64,000 nucleotides of DNA from Antitrichia curtipendula (Eukaryota > Streptophyta > Bryopsida > Hypnales > Leucodontaceae): contig OX579641.1 in the NCBI GenBank assembly GCA_951230915.1, positions 20,314,254-20,378,253 of the forward strand, in the 5' to 3' direction. A program made the position numbers and the translations under genes. This document shows positions 42,014-52,651 of this stretch, one piece after another; the stretch's first letter is position 1, and every line of letters begins with the position of its first letter. Under the pieces are notes generated by a model. That model made no database searches and was not told the DNA's origin. It was given only the letters and a program-made list of their open reading frames with translations.

Positions 42014-44116
42014 GTTCAGTCATTGGAATTAAGTGGTGGCCGAGACATAATCACGATTCTAGCTGTGAAGCCGAGCAGAACGCAGGCAGCGGCAACAAGA
42101 GTCCGTTCTCAACGATTTGTAAGCATGATGCAAAATCTCGCTCTGTCTGTCTATTCTCACTGAACCCTCCGATCCGTCTTGCTTGTGCGCGGTGCTGAAT
42201 GGGCGTGCTTGTGGTGGGATGATTTATATGTTGTAGGAAGTGGAAGTGGAAGTGGAAGTGGAAGTGGAAGGGAGACATGATATAATTGTCTTCAACTTCT
42301 TGTCCTCTGCTTTTTTCACTGATCGTAAGGACCAGCAGGTTGAGTTTGTGAAGCCAAATTTTCGTCCTCCAAGTACACAGAGTCTGTCCTTCAGGCTGCA
42401 GTGGTAAGAAATGTTGAGTGTGGCTATTGCGTTGAGTTTATGGAAGACAGTAAGTTAGTTTAAACCGCGCACGGTGTCGTCGTGACTGCGAATTTTGTAT
42501 GTATGTTCACCGTGGAAATATCTAGCTTGGAATTTCACCTTGGAGGTACCTTGTTTATATATATTCACGTTCGATACCTTCAACACCTCAATTTTCTTGG
42601 ACTCCTGGGAGGTACCTTGGCAGTATCTTGCTTTTGGATGTTTGACAGGAGAGATGTCATGTTTGCAGGCAGGAACGGACAGTTACAATGGCAAGCACCT
42701 CAAATGCCACGTATGTCTATCTTGTACTCTTTGCCTTTTATCACAGCTATGGACAATATTGGGACACTCGCTATTGTGTGTTCATCTGGTTTCTTGGCTA
42801 GGAGCCACCAAATAGCTGGTGCTTCAAGGGAATCCCAAAGGCAGTCGCTTCTTGTTTTGTTAATGTCATTCTATATTCTTCCACTAGCTAACCATGGTCT
42901 AGTTGGGGAAGATTGTCTCAGAAGTCGAGTTTAATTACTTGTGGGCGAGTTTCTTTAGTATGTTAGTGTGTACTTCACACCTTCTGCTCTCACGATAGAA
43001 AGAAGAGCAATATCTGTTACTTCATGACCATTTCCAACTTAAAGTTCAAGGCGTTTTTTCTACCAGTGTATACGTCTTGGCTCCACGCACGTAGAGTCTC
43101 TCAGTATTTGGGTATTTGAATAATCTTTGGGTAACTACATTACCAATTCCCAAGTTGGAATGATTTTAGAGGTTATTACTTGTTACAGCTCATTTTGTTA
43201 TGTCTGTATTTGGAAGAGGTGTCTGTAATAGACTATAACAAGGGATACTGGCCATGGCCGATATGCAGAAACTTTGATCTGGATCATGCCTTCAGTACCG
43301 ACTCTGCAATTCGGAGGTGCACAACACCTCGAATCTATCAAGAATGCAATGGCCCCTCTTCTCCTCACTTAGTTGACAGTGGTCGGGCATGTCAGACTCC
43401 AGCGTTTGAAGAATTGGTTTCAGGAGGACAGGAAGGCACAAATACGGTCCCCATGCAGCTCTTGATGTTGGCCAAGCAAGAGGAAAATGGTGAGTATTTT
43501 GCGATTTTTGTTTCATGTGGTCTTTTTCGAAGCATCCGCATAGGCAACGATGCTGGCTGAATATGTAACTGAGTTTACTTTTTCAAAAGACCTAGTGAGA
43601 ATGTCCCACAAAGGAAGGAGAAATTGATGAATATGAGAAACTGGTTGTTGGGTTATCATGGAAACCAAGTGCACCTCCCAATGAACTCGTTTTTAATTTG
43701 TGGCTGAAATTGTGGACGCAGATCTCCTACTAATTTATCCAAAGGCCAAAGTCCAAGTCGATCGCATCACCACCGAGCAATATATCTTCGTTGTGAAAAG
43801 ATTTTTGTTTTGGTACAAGATGGTGACAGAAAATTCTACAGTAGACGTGCCTCACCCACAAGCGTTTGCTCGCCTTCTACGTCGGCTAAGTCGCGAGTTG
43901 AGATCTTCACCTCGTAGAAGTTTCCAGTTCGCCTATTGCTCCGATCCTTGCGACTATCTCGAATGCTTGGACGAAATGCTGCGTGATATTGAAGAGACGA
44001 GGGAGAGGATGAAAGCTAGTGACCTAGATACTGAATATGTTTATGCTGGCAGGAGCATTGACATCTATGCCCAATGTCTGATTGCCGCGGCCGCTGAGCT
44101 ACACACCTCAGTATAA
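42014..44116 (+). CDS. Spliced gene of unknown function, first exon unresolved
   Basis: Five exons join in one frame with good splice sites: up to 42118 (open from about 42005), 42339-42403, 42669-42710, 43269-43489 and 43722-44116. Phases agree at all four junctions, a coincidence unlikely for noise. The visible part encodes about 275 residues and ends at a stop at 44114-44116. No in-frame ATG lies in the first exon listed, so translation must begin in an upstream exon that I could not place. ATGs near 41907 and 41950 do not join cleanly. Early sequence includes GGRDIITILAVKPSRTQ and VEFVKPNFRPPSTQS. The last exon is rich in Arg, Leu and acidic residues (for example VVKRFLFWYKM and LDEMLRDIEETRERM) and looks helical. 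I see no signal peptide, membrane segment or known motif. The family is not recognised. Confidence 0.6.
42236..42270 (+). repeat. GGAAGT hexanucleotide microsatellite
   Basis: Five or six perfect GGAAGT units inside the first visible intron of the 42-44 kb gene. The perfect units suggest it is variable. Confidence 0.9.
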
Positions 44117-44330
44117 TTGACACTAATTACCACTGAGCGCAGTTACTATTATTAAACATGCATTGTTTTGTTAGATCTTATTGGCAAGTGAAAGAGCATG
44201 CTCATGCAGTTTTGCATGCATTAAGTTATTTGGATATCGTATGAATAAGTTATAAAATTTTCAAGCACATGCTTTAGGTGCACCAAAAACAACAATAGGC
44301 TCTCGTAGACTTTCATGTTTTGATTTTATG

Positions 44331-44646
44331 GGCAATTTCGTTAAAATGGCGAAATTCCGTAACTTTGGCAGTTTTCACAGTTCAGAGCGGCCGCTCTGAA
44401 ATGTTCAACTGTCCTAGATTTCTGAAATCTAAACCTCTTATAGATGTCTGAAATCTACAACAATGATAGATGTTGCTTTCAAAGTTCAAACCGCGCGATT
44501 TGAAATGTACATTAGGGCTAGATTTCTGAAATCTATAAAAGACAAAGATTTATGTAATCTATACCCCTAGTAGATGTCACTTTCGCAGTTCAAAGTGGCC
44601 GCTCTGAAAATGGCATACGGAATACCGCCATTTTAACGAAATTGCC
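44331..44646. mobile_element. MITE with perfect 21-bp TIR, 316 bp
   Basis: GGCAATTTCGTTAAAATGGC begins the left arm (44331-44351), and its exact inverse ends at 44646. Imperfect pairing extends inward through GCGGCCGCTCTGAAATG. The interior repeats atttctgaaatcta several times. No convincing target duplication. It starts about 215 bp past the stop codon of the unknown gene, so it may lie in its 3' region. Confidence 0.75.
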
Positions 44647-45300
44647 GTTTTTTGTGCATCTTGCATGATCAATATCTAGAAAAAAGTGATGCTCTTGGTC
44701 GAAATGGAGGTTGCATTTTGGGCAATGTTGATCATGGGTGCACAAACCTCATCTTTCAATCATACCTTGTGGTACATATCTTTGTTGTTTGTTACTGGGG
44801 TGCTAAATTCTTGGGGGGTCTTCGTCAGAGTACAAATGTTCTGTACTGTACAGTGGGCTACAGTTCATTTACGAATTCTTCAGTCAGTTTTCAGTAGAAA
44901 GTCCAGCAACTTTAGAAAGCTCTAGCGTGCTCGAAAATGAACCAATTTTGAAACCGCAAATTGCATTGAAATTGCAATGAAGTGCACTTCAACTTCATAA
45001 CAAGTGAAAAATGAATAGTTTAAAATTATACAACAATTTGGATTCCTTTTATACACTATCTACCATTTCATAGAGAATAGTCAAAGAATTTTTGCATTCG
45101 GGTGAAGAACAAGCAAGAAATCACACATGCAATTCAAGTGGTATGGGAAAGAGTATCTCTGAAGCAATTGTGAAGGTTCATTTCGTATATGTACCATTGA
45201 ATACAAGTTGTAATTTTCACAAATGTTGGCAACACTAGATAGTACATAGTGTTTAGAAAACATCAAATTCTTTATATGATTTTCAATTACATATGTGTGT
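44647..45300. other. Spacer with dispersed 33-bp word
   Basis: No gene. At about 44846-44878 lies a word (ACTGTACAGTGGGCTACAGT and onward) that recurs inverted at about 45421-45453 and, diverged, at 38769-38800. Confidence 0.45.
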
Positions 45301-45621
45301 TTATAATGATGATAAAGTAGATTTCAAGGTGACTCCAACGCAATTTTGAAATTTGAAATTCCATTCATTTTTTAGCACACAGGGGCCTCCCAAAGTTCTC
45401 CTAATCTTAGCACGATCCCCAAATTCGTAAATGAACTGTAGCCCACTGTACAGTGCCGGTATATGCTTCTGATGGTCTGTTTGATTGTGATTTTTTAATC
45501 CAATTGTGTCTACAAATGACGTCCCCATCAGCTGCATAAGCAGATCCTTTTCCTGCACCCAACCAATCATTTTCTCAAATCTCCTGAAAACAAATGAGAA
45601 TAACCGCACCACGCCAAACAT
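45301..45621 (-). pseudogene. Possible coding remnant, unidentified
   Basis: An open minus-strand frame of about 106 residues. A good splice acceptor (ttttcag) lies before RFEKMIGWVQEKDLLMQLMG. Composition looks protein-like, but I recognise no family. It contains a 93-bp block (45446-45538) that occurs unchanged, inverted, at 50167-50259. It could be an exon of the locus that also yields the E2-like piece at 45824-45945. Confidence 0.3.
45446..45538 (-). repeat. 93-bp block, copy 1
   Basis: Compared base by base by eye with the inverse of 50167-50259, I find no difference. The match stops abruptly on both sides. No terminal repeats are visible in the block, so it is not an obvious MITE. Confidence 0.85.
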
Positions 45622-45823
45622 TTCTCAACATTGGAAAGATCTTTTTTCGATATCACATACTGGCTCGAAACTGATGAAATATTACATTTTAATTCATGTC
45701 GCTCCGCTGAAATTTGAGGACAGACAACAAGCCTGAACTTGTTCCATGTAAGCACTGCCCAACGAGTTGGCAGGCAAGAACACTTTCCTTGGGCTGGATG
45801 GGATGAAACTTGACGCCGAAACC

Positions 45824-45945
45824 CTAAAACGCAGCGGATTCACAGCTTTGCAAACTGTCATTAACTTCACAAGGCGCCTTCTCTTGCCACTCTGTGAGCT
45901 CTTTCTGGAGTCGATTTGCAGCTATCCGATTGCAAGTGTTTGGCG
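45824..45945 (-). pseudogene. Fragment of a ubiquitin-conjugating enzyme (E2)
   Basis: The minus strand reads CNRIAANRLQKELTEWQEKA, matching the N-terminal helix of the plant UBC15-18 group, which has IACNRLQKELVEWQ. The similarity fades after about 25 residues and a stop follows at 45824-45826. The active-site Cys region and the rest of the fold are absent. It is best read as a gene fragment, carried here by duplication or a transposon. Identity rests on one short motif. Confidence 0.45.
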
Positions 45946-46183
45946 ATGTTGCAAATAAAACATATCATACTAAGTAATATGACAAAAATCAACACAATTC
46001 AAAAGCAGTGGGTGGATCATTAATCAAGACAAATGATTTGAACAAAAGGTACCAAGTTGCAAATCAACGCGGTGGATGCTCTACAAACATAAGGTTCAAA
46101 TAACATGGTAGTGCGAGATGATGGAAGCTTGAGCTATCCTTGTGGTGTCACTTCGAAAGATAGAAGGCAAGGGCCATCACTAT

Positions 46184-46355
46184 CACAGGGACCTTTGGCT
46201 GGTTTGCAGGGTCGTAAATGGTACAATAAAAGGGGTGAATCAACAGTGAAAGTTTACTATCTTTAAACTTGTTCAAAAATAGTAAACTTTCACCCCCGAT
46301 TCACCCCCTTTATTGTACCATTTACGACCCCGTAAACCAGCCAAAGGTCCCTGTG
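46184..46355. mobile_element. 172-bp near-perfect hairpin MITE
   Basis: The arms (about 75 bp each) start CACAGGGACCTTTGGCTGG and end with its inverse, separated by a short loop near 46268. The flanking direct repeat is TAT on both sides. The single long stem with few mismatches resembles young hairpin MITEs and could form a Dicer substrate if transcribed. Superfamily uncertain; CAC/GTG ends and a 3-bp repeat would allow CACTA. Confidence 0.75.
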
Positions 46356-46358
46356 TAT

Positions 46359-47654
46359 AGCATCTATCTCTAATTGAAGACCATTGCTTCTTTGAAGATT
46401 TTATGAGGGTAAAATTCAAGAAATTTGTATAGCCTTTAAATTCCCTAACAAAGTTCAAATAGCACCTTGAATGTCTTTTAAGAACTTTTATCAAAATGGT
46501 CCATCATAGAGCACGCCTCCGAAAAAATCATATTGAAGTGTATATACTTGGTTAGTTCAATAAAACACAACTTTGTATTTGCTAAAGAATTTAGAAGGAC
46601 TCTTCGGGAAGACCTTGATATATTTTATGAATACAAAATTCTTGTGGTAGAAACCCTTATCATGGTATATAGGGCTTCATATATGATTTAGAGCCCTCAG
46701 TTTGTGCAACACATGGACTTAGCTAGCTTGCACACTTTAGAAGAGTTACAAAGAGTAGCTTCATTTCATGCTAATAAGATGATGCTAATGCACTTCTCTA
46801 TTATCCTTTAGGTCAATTACCATTAGTTGCACTCTATATTGTCAATAAACTTGAATCAAAGATGGATTTTGAAAGATACCTCCAAGCTTTACCAAACCAA
46901 GATAGATGTATTTAGATTTGATTGCTAATCTACAAACCATTGAACAATTTGGTTAGGCTAAGAATGCAAAATCTATGAAAACAAAATCAAGCCACATTGA
47001 TGGTAAGCTATGGTATTGTCAAAATTCAGGCTTGTTGCCAAGGATCTCGATGATCCATGAATATACTAGAGTTTTCAATTTGACATTCAATTTTTACAAT
47101 TTAAATCACAAATTTGTTTGTCAAGTTTTTATCTACCATTTTCTTTGTTGGAATCCCAAGGAAATACTAAAATCTCTTTTGTATGCATTTTAAAGAAATT
47201 GTATGAATAAAGCCCGCCTTCACAAAGTACTCCAACTGAAAGTGGAAATCCATGTACAGAAATTCACCAAATTTTGTAGAAAAGATTAAAGATTTTGGGA
47301 ATTCTGAATGGATTGTGCAATTTTTGCAAGAAAATAATGTGTAAAATTTAAGGTAGAAAATGGACCCTAACCTCTCATGAATCGAGTTTGGACATTTGAA
47401 ACAAGAAATGGGTCGCAATTACCTTCCCAAAGTCCATTTCTAGCCAGCAAATGCTCGAGAGGGCCGCCTCGGTTTCCACTGGTTGCCGTCCGGTAGCCCA
47501 CTCCTACCGCAGCAACAACCGTACCCCTGACCACGATCGTGCGGTCAAAGTACAGTCCTGCACAAGTGTACGACCAAACAGGCCCACAAACTTGGCCTCA
47601 ATGCCGATCGAGGCAGCATTGGCGCTGCATTGAAGCTTCATCTTCTAAAATTCG
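46359..47654. other. Upstream region of the dioxygenase gene
   Basis: 46500-47200 has broken, coding-like AT-rich sequence on the plus strand with many stops and no recognised domain. From about 47440 base composition rises sharply in GC, marking the promoter/5' leader of the dioxygenase gene. No clear TATA box. Confidence 0.45.
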
Positions 47655-49541
47655 ATGGAATTCGACAAAACCCACCTCCCAGTGATCGATTTCTCATCGT
47701 CCAGAGCACAAATTGTGCAGCAGATCGCCCATGCGTGCAGGACTTGGGGTGGATTCCAAGTGCTTCACCATGGAGTGTCCACGGAAACTGTATCCAATGC
47801 CAGGGCGCAGAGCCGTGCCTTGTTCGCCCTTCCCACGGGACACAAGCTGCGGGCGAAGCGGATGCCCGGAGGATTCTCGGGGTACGGGAATGGCGCTGTT
47901 GTGAGCAAGGAAACACTGAATGAGGAGTATTACTCGGAAGCCATCACGCTGGGGTATGGGAGCGACGACGCTGTGAGTGTTGGAAGGAAAGTGTGGCCTG
48001 GGGATGGGAATCCCGAGTTCAGGTGGATGATCCTGTCTGTCTGTCTGTCTGGAATCACCCAAGTCTTCATTTTTTCGATTTTTAGTTTCAGCTGGGGTCG
48101 GGCGAAGAGAATAATTACTTAAGGCTCCCAATTCTGACGAATTTGCATAGTAGTTTTGTTGTTTTGGGGGATTCGGTGTAATTTGTAGCGGTTTACAAGA
48201 AAGGTTCATTGAAATCTGGCGGAGTTATTGCACTGGCCCCAAATTTCACACTGGCTTGAGACGAGGACAAGAAATTCGCCGTAATGTGGTTGTTTTTTGG
48301 TCAAAACAGGATAATGTAGTCGATTATAGAGCTCTGATGTGTTGTATGAATGGCCTAATCGATCTTGGGTATGGCAGTACGTCTCTTTTGTGGGTTAGCA
48401 CTTCACTAAAGACTTCGTGTGTGGAGCGCTTTAGAGGAAGATATGCAATGTAGCAGTCGTTAGAAACGTCTACAGAACTTTACAGAGAATGGAGTCAAAG
48501 TTGAGAAGTGTTATGAGGTTCGGCACTTTGAACTTAGATATTGAATTCTGAATGTTGGTGTATGTTTGAGAAAGTAACTATTGCAATCTTTGACGCTTCT
48601 CTATTTGCGCTCCCTACCAGCAAGAGTGTTACCGAATTCAGTGCGGCAGCTCACGACCTATCATTGGCCATCCTGAGCTACATGGTGGACGGCCTCCCGG
48701 GTGCCACCCCTCATGAGCATTTCCACGAGTATTTGGTGGAGCGATCGGGCACTTTGCGAGTGAACAATTACCCTCTCTGCCCCCAACCGGCTCTCCACAC
48801 CGGCCTCCCTCCCCACATTGATGCGTGCGTGGTGACCATTCTGCACCAGGCCGCGGATGTGGCGGGATTGGAGGTCGAGAACGAGGACGGCTCCTGGGTC
48901 GGAGTGCAGCCCCGGGACGACGCGTTTGTGGTGATCGTTGGTGCTATTGTTCAGGCAAGAAGAAGCTCACACTGACTACTACTTTTGAGATATAATCCAC
49001 GTTTTGTGAAGGAGCCTCTTATTTGTCTGTAAGGGAACACCTAATTGCAACACTTGAAGCGCAGCGCATTGTTTCTGTCATTAGAATGGTCGAGTTTCAA
49101 GTGCTCTTGTTAGCAAATCAAAGCGGATTCCTCCGCACTAAAACATGCATTATTTGTACACCTTGTCCAAGAGTTTTAGAAGTTCAAAGTTTGATTTAAT
49201 TGGTTGATGATCCATTCCTGACACGAGTTCTGAGAAGGAAGTGTACCAAGAGTTTGCCGTTATTTCCATCTAATTCCTGATTTTGATTTCACTTCCAGGT
49301 GCTCACGAATGGAATCTATAAAGCTGTGAAGCATCGAGCACTTTTGAATTCGGAGAAATCGCGGCTTTCTCTTGCATACTTTTCGTATCCCCCTTCCAAT
49401 GTTGCAATTACTCCTGCTCCAGAGTTTGTAAGCGATGACAAGCCTTCTCCTTACCGACCTTTCTCATGGGCGGACTTTTTGGCAGCTAAACAGAAGCACG
49501 TAACGAATCCTCTGCTCGGTTTACTTGCGCAGTCCTCGTAA
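47655..49541 (+). CDS. 2-oxoglutarate/Fe(II)-dependent dioxygenase (3 exons)
   Basis: Exons 47655-48022, 48621-48954 and 49299-49541 give 314 residues. The N-terminus LPVIDF and WGGFQVLHHGV are the DIOX_N-type start of plant DOXC enzymes. The iron ligands are His188 and Asp190 in PPHID and His246 in VKHRAL. The 2-oxoglutarate binder is Arg256-x-Ser258 in SRLSLAYF. The jelly-roll core NNYPLCPQP is present. These soluble enzymes use O2 and 2-oxoglutarate to hydroxylate or desaturate small molecules such as gibberellins, auxin, flavonoids or alkaloids. The substrate cannot be read from sequence. Length is typical (300-360). Intron 1 is GT-AG. Intron 2 has a GC donor (CAG|GCAAG at 48954/48955) and a normal AG acceptor. 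A GT donor elsewhere would break the conserved run from AIVQ to VLTNG. No lesion seen. Confidence 0.9.
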
Positions 49542-50796
49542 CTTCTCAAGACCGTCTAAATCATATGGTATGTCAACGTACTGCCATCCAAACAGAGAGA
49601 TATTCCTTGGTTCAATATCGCATTTTCTTCTCTGTTCTGATTCTCTTTCTTATTACTTTCCCATTAAATTTTGTGTTTAGTGTGGGAGTCATTCATCAGT
49701 GGGATGGTCAAGTAAGTAACAGGAGCTGTAAAATTTTGTTCCTGATGTTTATGTCGTTACAAGATGAGAGATGAAGAGTTGATACGGAAAGGGTGTAGAT
49801 TTGTACTAGGAGTATATTCATAGTGACTTGGTGAATCCCAACAGTATCTGCTGTAAGTGACTATTTATTGTCAGACGTTTGGCACAAAACCGTAATCATT
49901 TTTCTACAGAATTCATGCTACGTTACATTACAGTTATCGGTTATATGTCATGCTGCCTTTTTCATGCCTGCGTTGCTATTGAGTTTTTCACTATTTTGGG
50001 GCGTAGCAGTGAAGCTTGCATTGGCCCCTCTGAATATTATCTCCACAGGTGCTCCTGGATTTGTTGGATTCGTTCACTAATACGTCAAACCAGTTTTCCT
50101 CCTGCCCTAATTTCCTCACTCAACGAGTTAAAGATTTGAGACCATTGTAGACGTTATTGATAAACCATGCAGCTGATGGGGACGTCATTTGTAGACACAA
50201 TTGGATTAAAAAATCACAATCAAACAGACCATCAGAAGCATATACCGGCACTGTACAGTATAGTACAAGCACAGACTCTCTATGAACCGTTTTTCATGCT
50301 TGGAGTGGAAGCGATTGAAGGTTCTCGAAGCTGACTTCACTTTCCTCCAACCACGCTCTGCACAAACCATCGATCTGCATGAGTACCCTTGACACAAAAT
50401 GCTATTACGTGTGCTCATGGACTGGTTCTGCACTAAGATGCAATTGACTTCAATAGAAGCAGCCCATAGAAATAACCAAATTAACTATATATCTGCAACC
50501 ACATTCATGTTTTGAAAATTCTTCATCAGAAGCAGGATTAGGTCATCAGCGCACCCTGGCAATCGTCGAAGAAGCGGATATGGAGCCTTGCATGACATTC
50601 TTTTCCACTCCGTGGGGCTGAGATGAGATCCCAAGCCTGAGCTGATTTGAGGTATTTTCGAGAGGCTTTACATAATATGAACATGTACATTCTTCAGTTA
50701 TTTTACAGTAGTCATCGTGATTTTCTCCCATTAGGTAATGACCCAGGAGCCGTAGGGATTTCCTACTCAACTCACGATTACTGCTTAACAATTTGA
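49542..50796. other. Intergenic DNA between dioxygenase and GT23 remnant
   Basis: Contains the second 93-bp block (50167-50259). No upstream part of the GT23-like gene was found here: the conserved first half of the catalytic domain is missing in all plus-strand frames. Confidence 0.5.
50167..50259 (+). repeat. 93-bp block, copy 2
   Basis: Inverse of 45446-45538 and identical as far as I can read. The open frame through it continues briefly past the block (IVQAQTLYEPFF) before a stop. Confidence 0.85.
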
Positions 50797-51687
50797 AAAT
50801 TCGACCTCAACCGCATCCTGGTGCTGCACCCACAACCTCAAGGCCAATGGGTGGATGCGCCTTTCTGCTTCAACGCCTACACCCTCGACAGCTGCTACTT
50901 CGAACCGATCACAAACTGCTCCATCGGGGACGCGATGCAACACAATACCTGGGAGGGTTTTCCATGGCTGGATGCCGAAAGCTACATGCGGAACGAGGAT
51001 CGCGTCTTGAAGTACGATTACCAGCATTTGAAGCAGCACGCTCTTTCTGATTCGGAGGACGCCTGTGATGTTTCATGAATTGCTGATACAAGGGAATCTC
51101 TCTGTGAATGAGTACTACTGGTGGCGAGCGCAAGGAGTTGCGTACATTTTGCGCCCGAATGCGAAAACTTTGAATGACATTGACCGACGAAGAGTTCGGG
51201 TTTTCGGGAATGTGACGATCGAGGAAGGGGTGGTGTCGGTGCACGTCCGGCGCGGGGATAAAGGGAGGGAGAGTCCGTTGGCGGCGAATGCAGCGGATTT
51301 GGAGAGGGTGGTGGGATTGGTGGAAGATGGGTATTTGAACAGGAGCATTTTTTTTTGAGTACCGAGGATGTGAATACGGTGCGATTCTTCCGGGGGCTCC
51401 GGAGGAAGAATTGGACGGTGCGGTGGACGAAGGTGCCGCGCCAAGAAGGGTTCCAAGGGAGCTCGGCGGAGTTCGCGAGGACGGTCCGGTGGGACGAGGA
51501 GTTTTTGAACAGCTTGTTGAATTTGGAGTTAGCGTTAGAGTGTGATGCTTGGGTGGGGATGACTGCATCGAATTGGAACCGGTTGGTCAATGAGCTCCGG
51601 TCGACAGTTCGGTGTAAGTATGGGCGAATGTTTTTGTGGGAACCAACATCATGGACTCTGATTGGCGATGATGACGATGATGGGTAA
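50797..51687 (+). pseudogene. GT23/FUT8-like fucosyltransferase, truncated and frameshifted
   Basis: Three segments in two frames align with one GT23 catalytic domain: 50797-51060 (LNRILVLHPQ, YFEPITNC), 51065-51355 (WWRAQGVAYILRPN, then VSVHVRRGDK) and 51355-51687 (STEDVNTV, DAWVGMTASNWNRLVNELR, FLWEPTSW). HVRRGDK corresponds to the GDP-fucose-binding HVRR motif of FUT8 and NodZ enzymes, and the TASNWNRL stretch to their C-terminal donor-site motif. Frame changes occur near 51062 and in a run of nine T at 51348-51356. A stop (50794-50796) precedes the first segment, and no acceptor or upstream exon supplies the N-terminal membrane anchor and first half of the domain. The enzyme family transfers fucose to N-glycan cores or similar acceptors. 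Two frameshifts plus 5' loss indicate a pseudogene; assembly error could explain the shifts but not the truncation. No introns seen. Confidence 0.7.
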
Positions 51688-52286
51688 GCATCTCAATCTC
51701 ATCTAATGACAAAGTTTTGACAAAATTTACGTCAAGAATGTTTGGAGAGTCAAGGTGTCTACTACTTTCTTCAATTTAAATCTTATAATTATATCAACTA
51801 TATATCACAATCTACATATGTAGTATATTATTTATAGTTAATAATATTTTGAATGGCCTACAAATCTTCATCTAAAGAAAAATGTTAGAATCCAGATACA
51901 TATAATTTTTTACAAAACAATACTACATACTTTTTTTAGGGCTCTTTCAAATTTTTCATTCTCTCCAAACTTTGTTTCATTGTTCCATCATCTTCTTGAC
52001 CATTCTCTCCATCCAATTCATAACTCCATATGAGCCTATACATGATTTCTACCATGCAATGATGGTCTTTTCCATTAGAAAATAAATGAAAGCCAAAGGA
52101 AGGTTGCTTCAACAATGTCTCAAATCGGGCCTTGTTTATAATGACCATGTTCTCAAACATCCTAGCTAAAGTGTAAACTAAGAATACATTATAATCTTTG
52201 CAAGGGACGTGGACAATCACATTTTTTGCATCAATGATAAATCAAACAGCGAGAACAAAATCTTCACCAAAACCCTCAAACATGTG
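51688..52286. other. Intergenic DNA, no gene assigned
   Basis: AT-rich. A minus-strand frame of 94 residues (52220-51936) has a protein-like look but no motif that I recognise, and no splice partner was found. Confidence 0.35.
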
Positions 52287-52651
52287 GTAGAACCACCCAT
52301 TCCCAACCAAGGGTGGAACAGATTTCCAACCAAAGCTTGAAATTTTTTCTTTCTCCTTTTTAAGGTTGGAACTAATAAGGTTATGATACATGTCCCAAAC
52401 TAGTGAACAAGAAAAGAGGAAGTAGTGAGCGGAAAAGTAGTTCTTAAATGATCGAAATTGAAAGACTTTATACATCAAGTATGGATTGAGGTCAACTTTT
52501 CATAGTAATTTCAATTCAAGGTATAATATTACCAAAAAAATTGCAATCCCAGTGATTTCTATCTTCTTACATGACAAAAAATTTACATTGCCTTACATTG
52601 CTCTAGAACATGCAAAGGATCTCTTAAGTGGTCGATTATGGGTGGTTCTAC
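52287..52651. mobile_element. MITE, relative of the 38.4-kb element, 365 bp
   Basis: Ends GTAGAACCACCCAT and ATGGGTGGTTCTAC. The interior shares CATAGTAATTTCAATTCAAG and ATTTCTATCTTC with 38378-38771, about 75-80% alike by eye. It is more diverged at the inner part of the TIR than the other copy. Confidence 0.7.

Noticed and set aside
43600..43700. Extra exon in the 42-44 kb gene (reading EIDEYEKLVVGLSWKPSAPP)
   Set aside because: It is open for a stretch after a possible acceptor, but no GT donor keeps phase into the last exon. The direct junction 43489/43722 is clean.
47638..48209. Minus-strand frames of 92 and 171 residues
   Set aside because: Opposite strand of dioxygenase exon 1 and intron 1.
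50909..51590. Minus-strand frames of 219 and 190 residues
   Set aside because: Antisense to the GT23-like relic. Ser/Pro/Arg-rich low-complexity products are typical of reverse frames.
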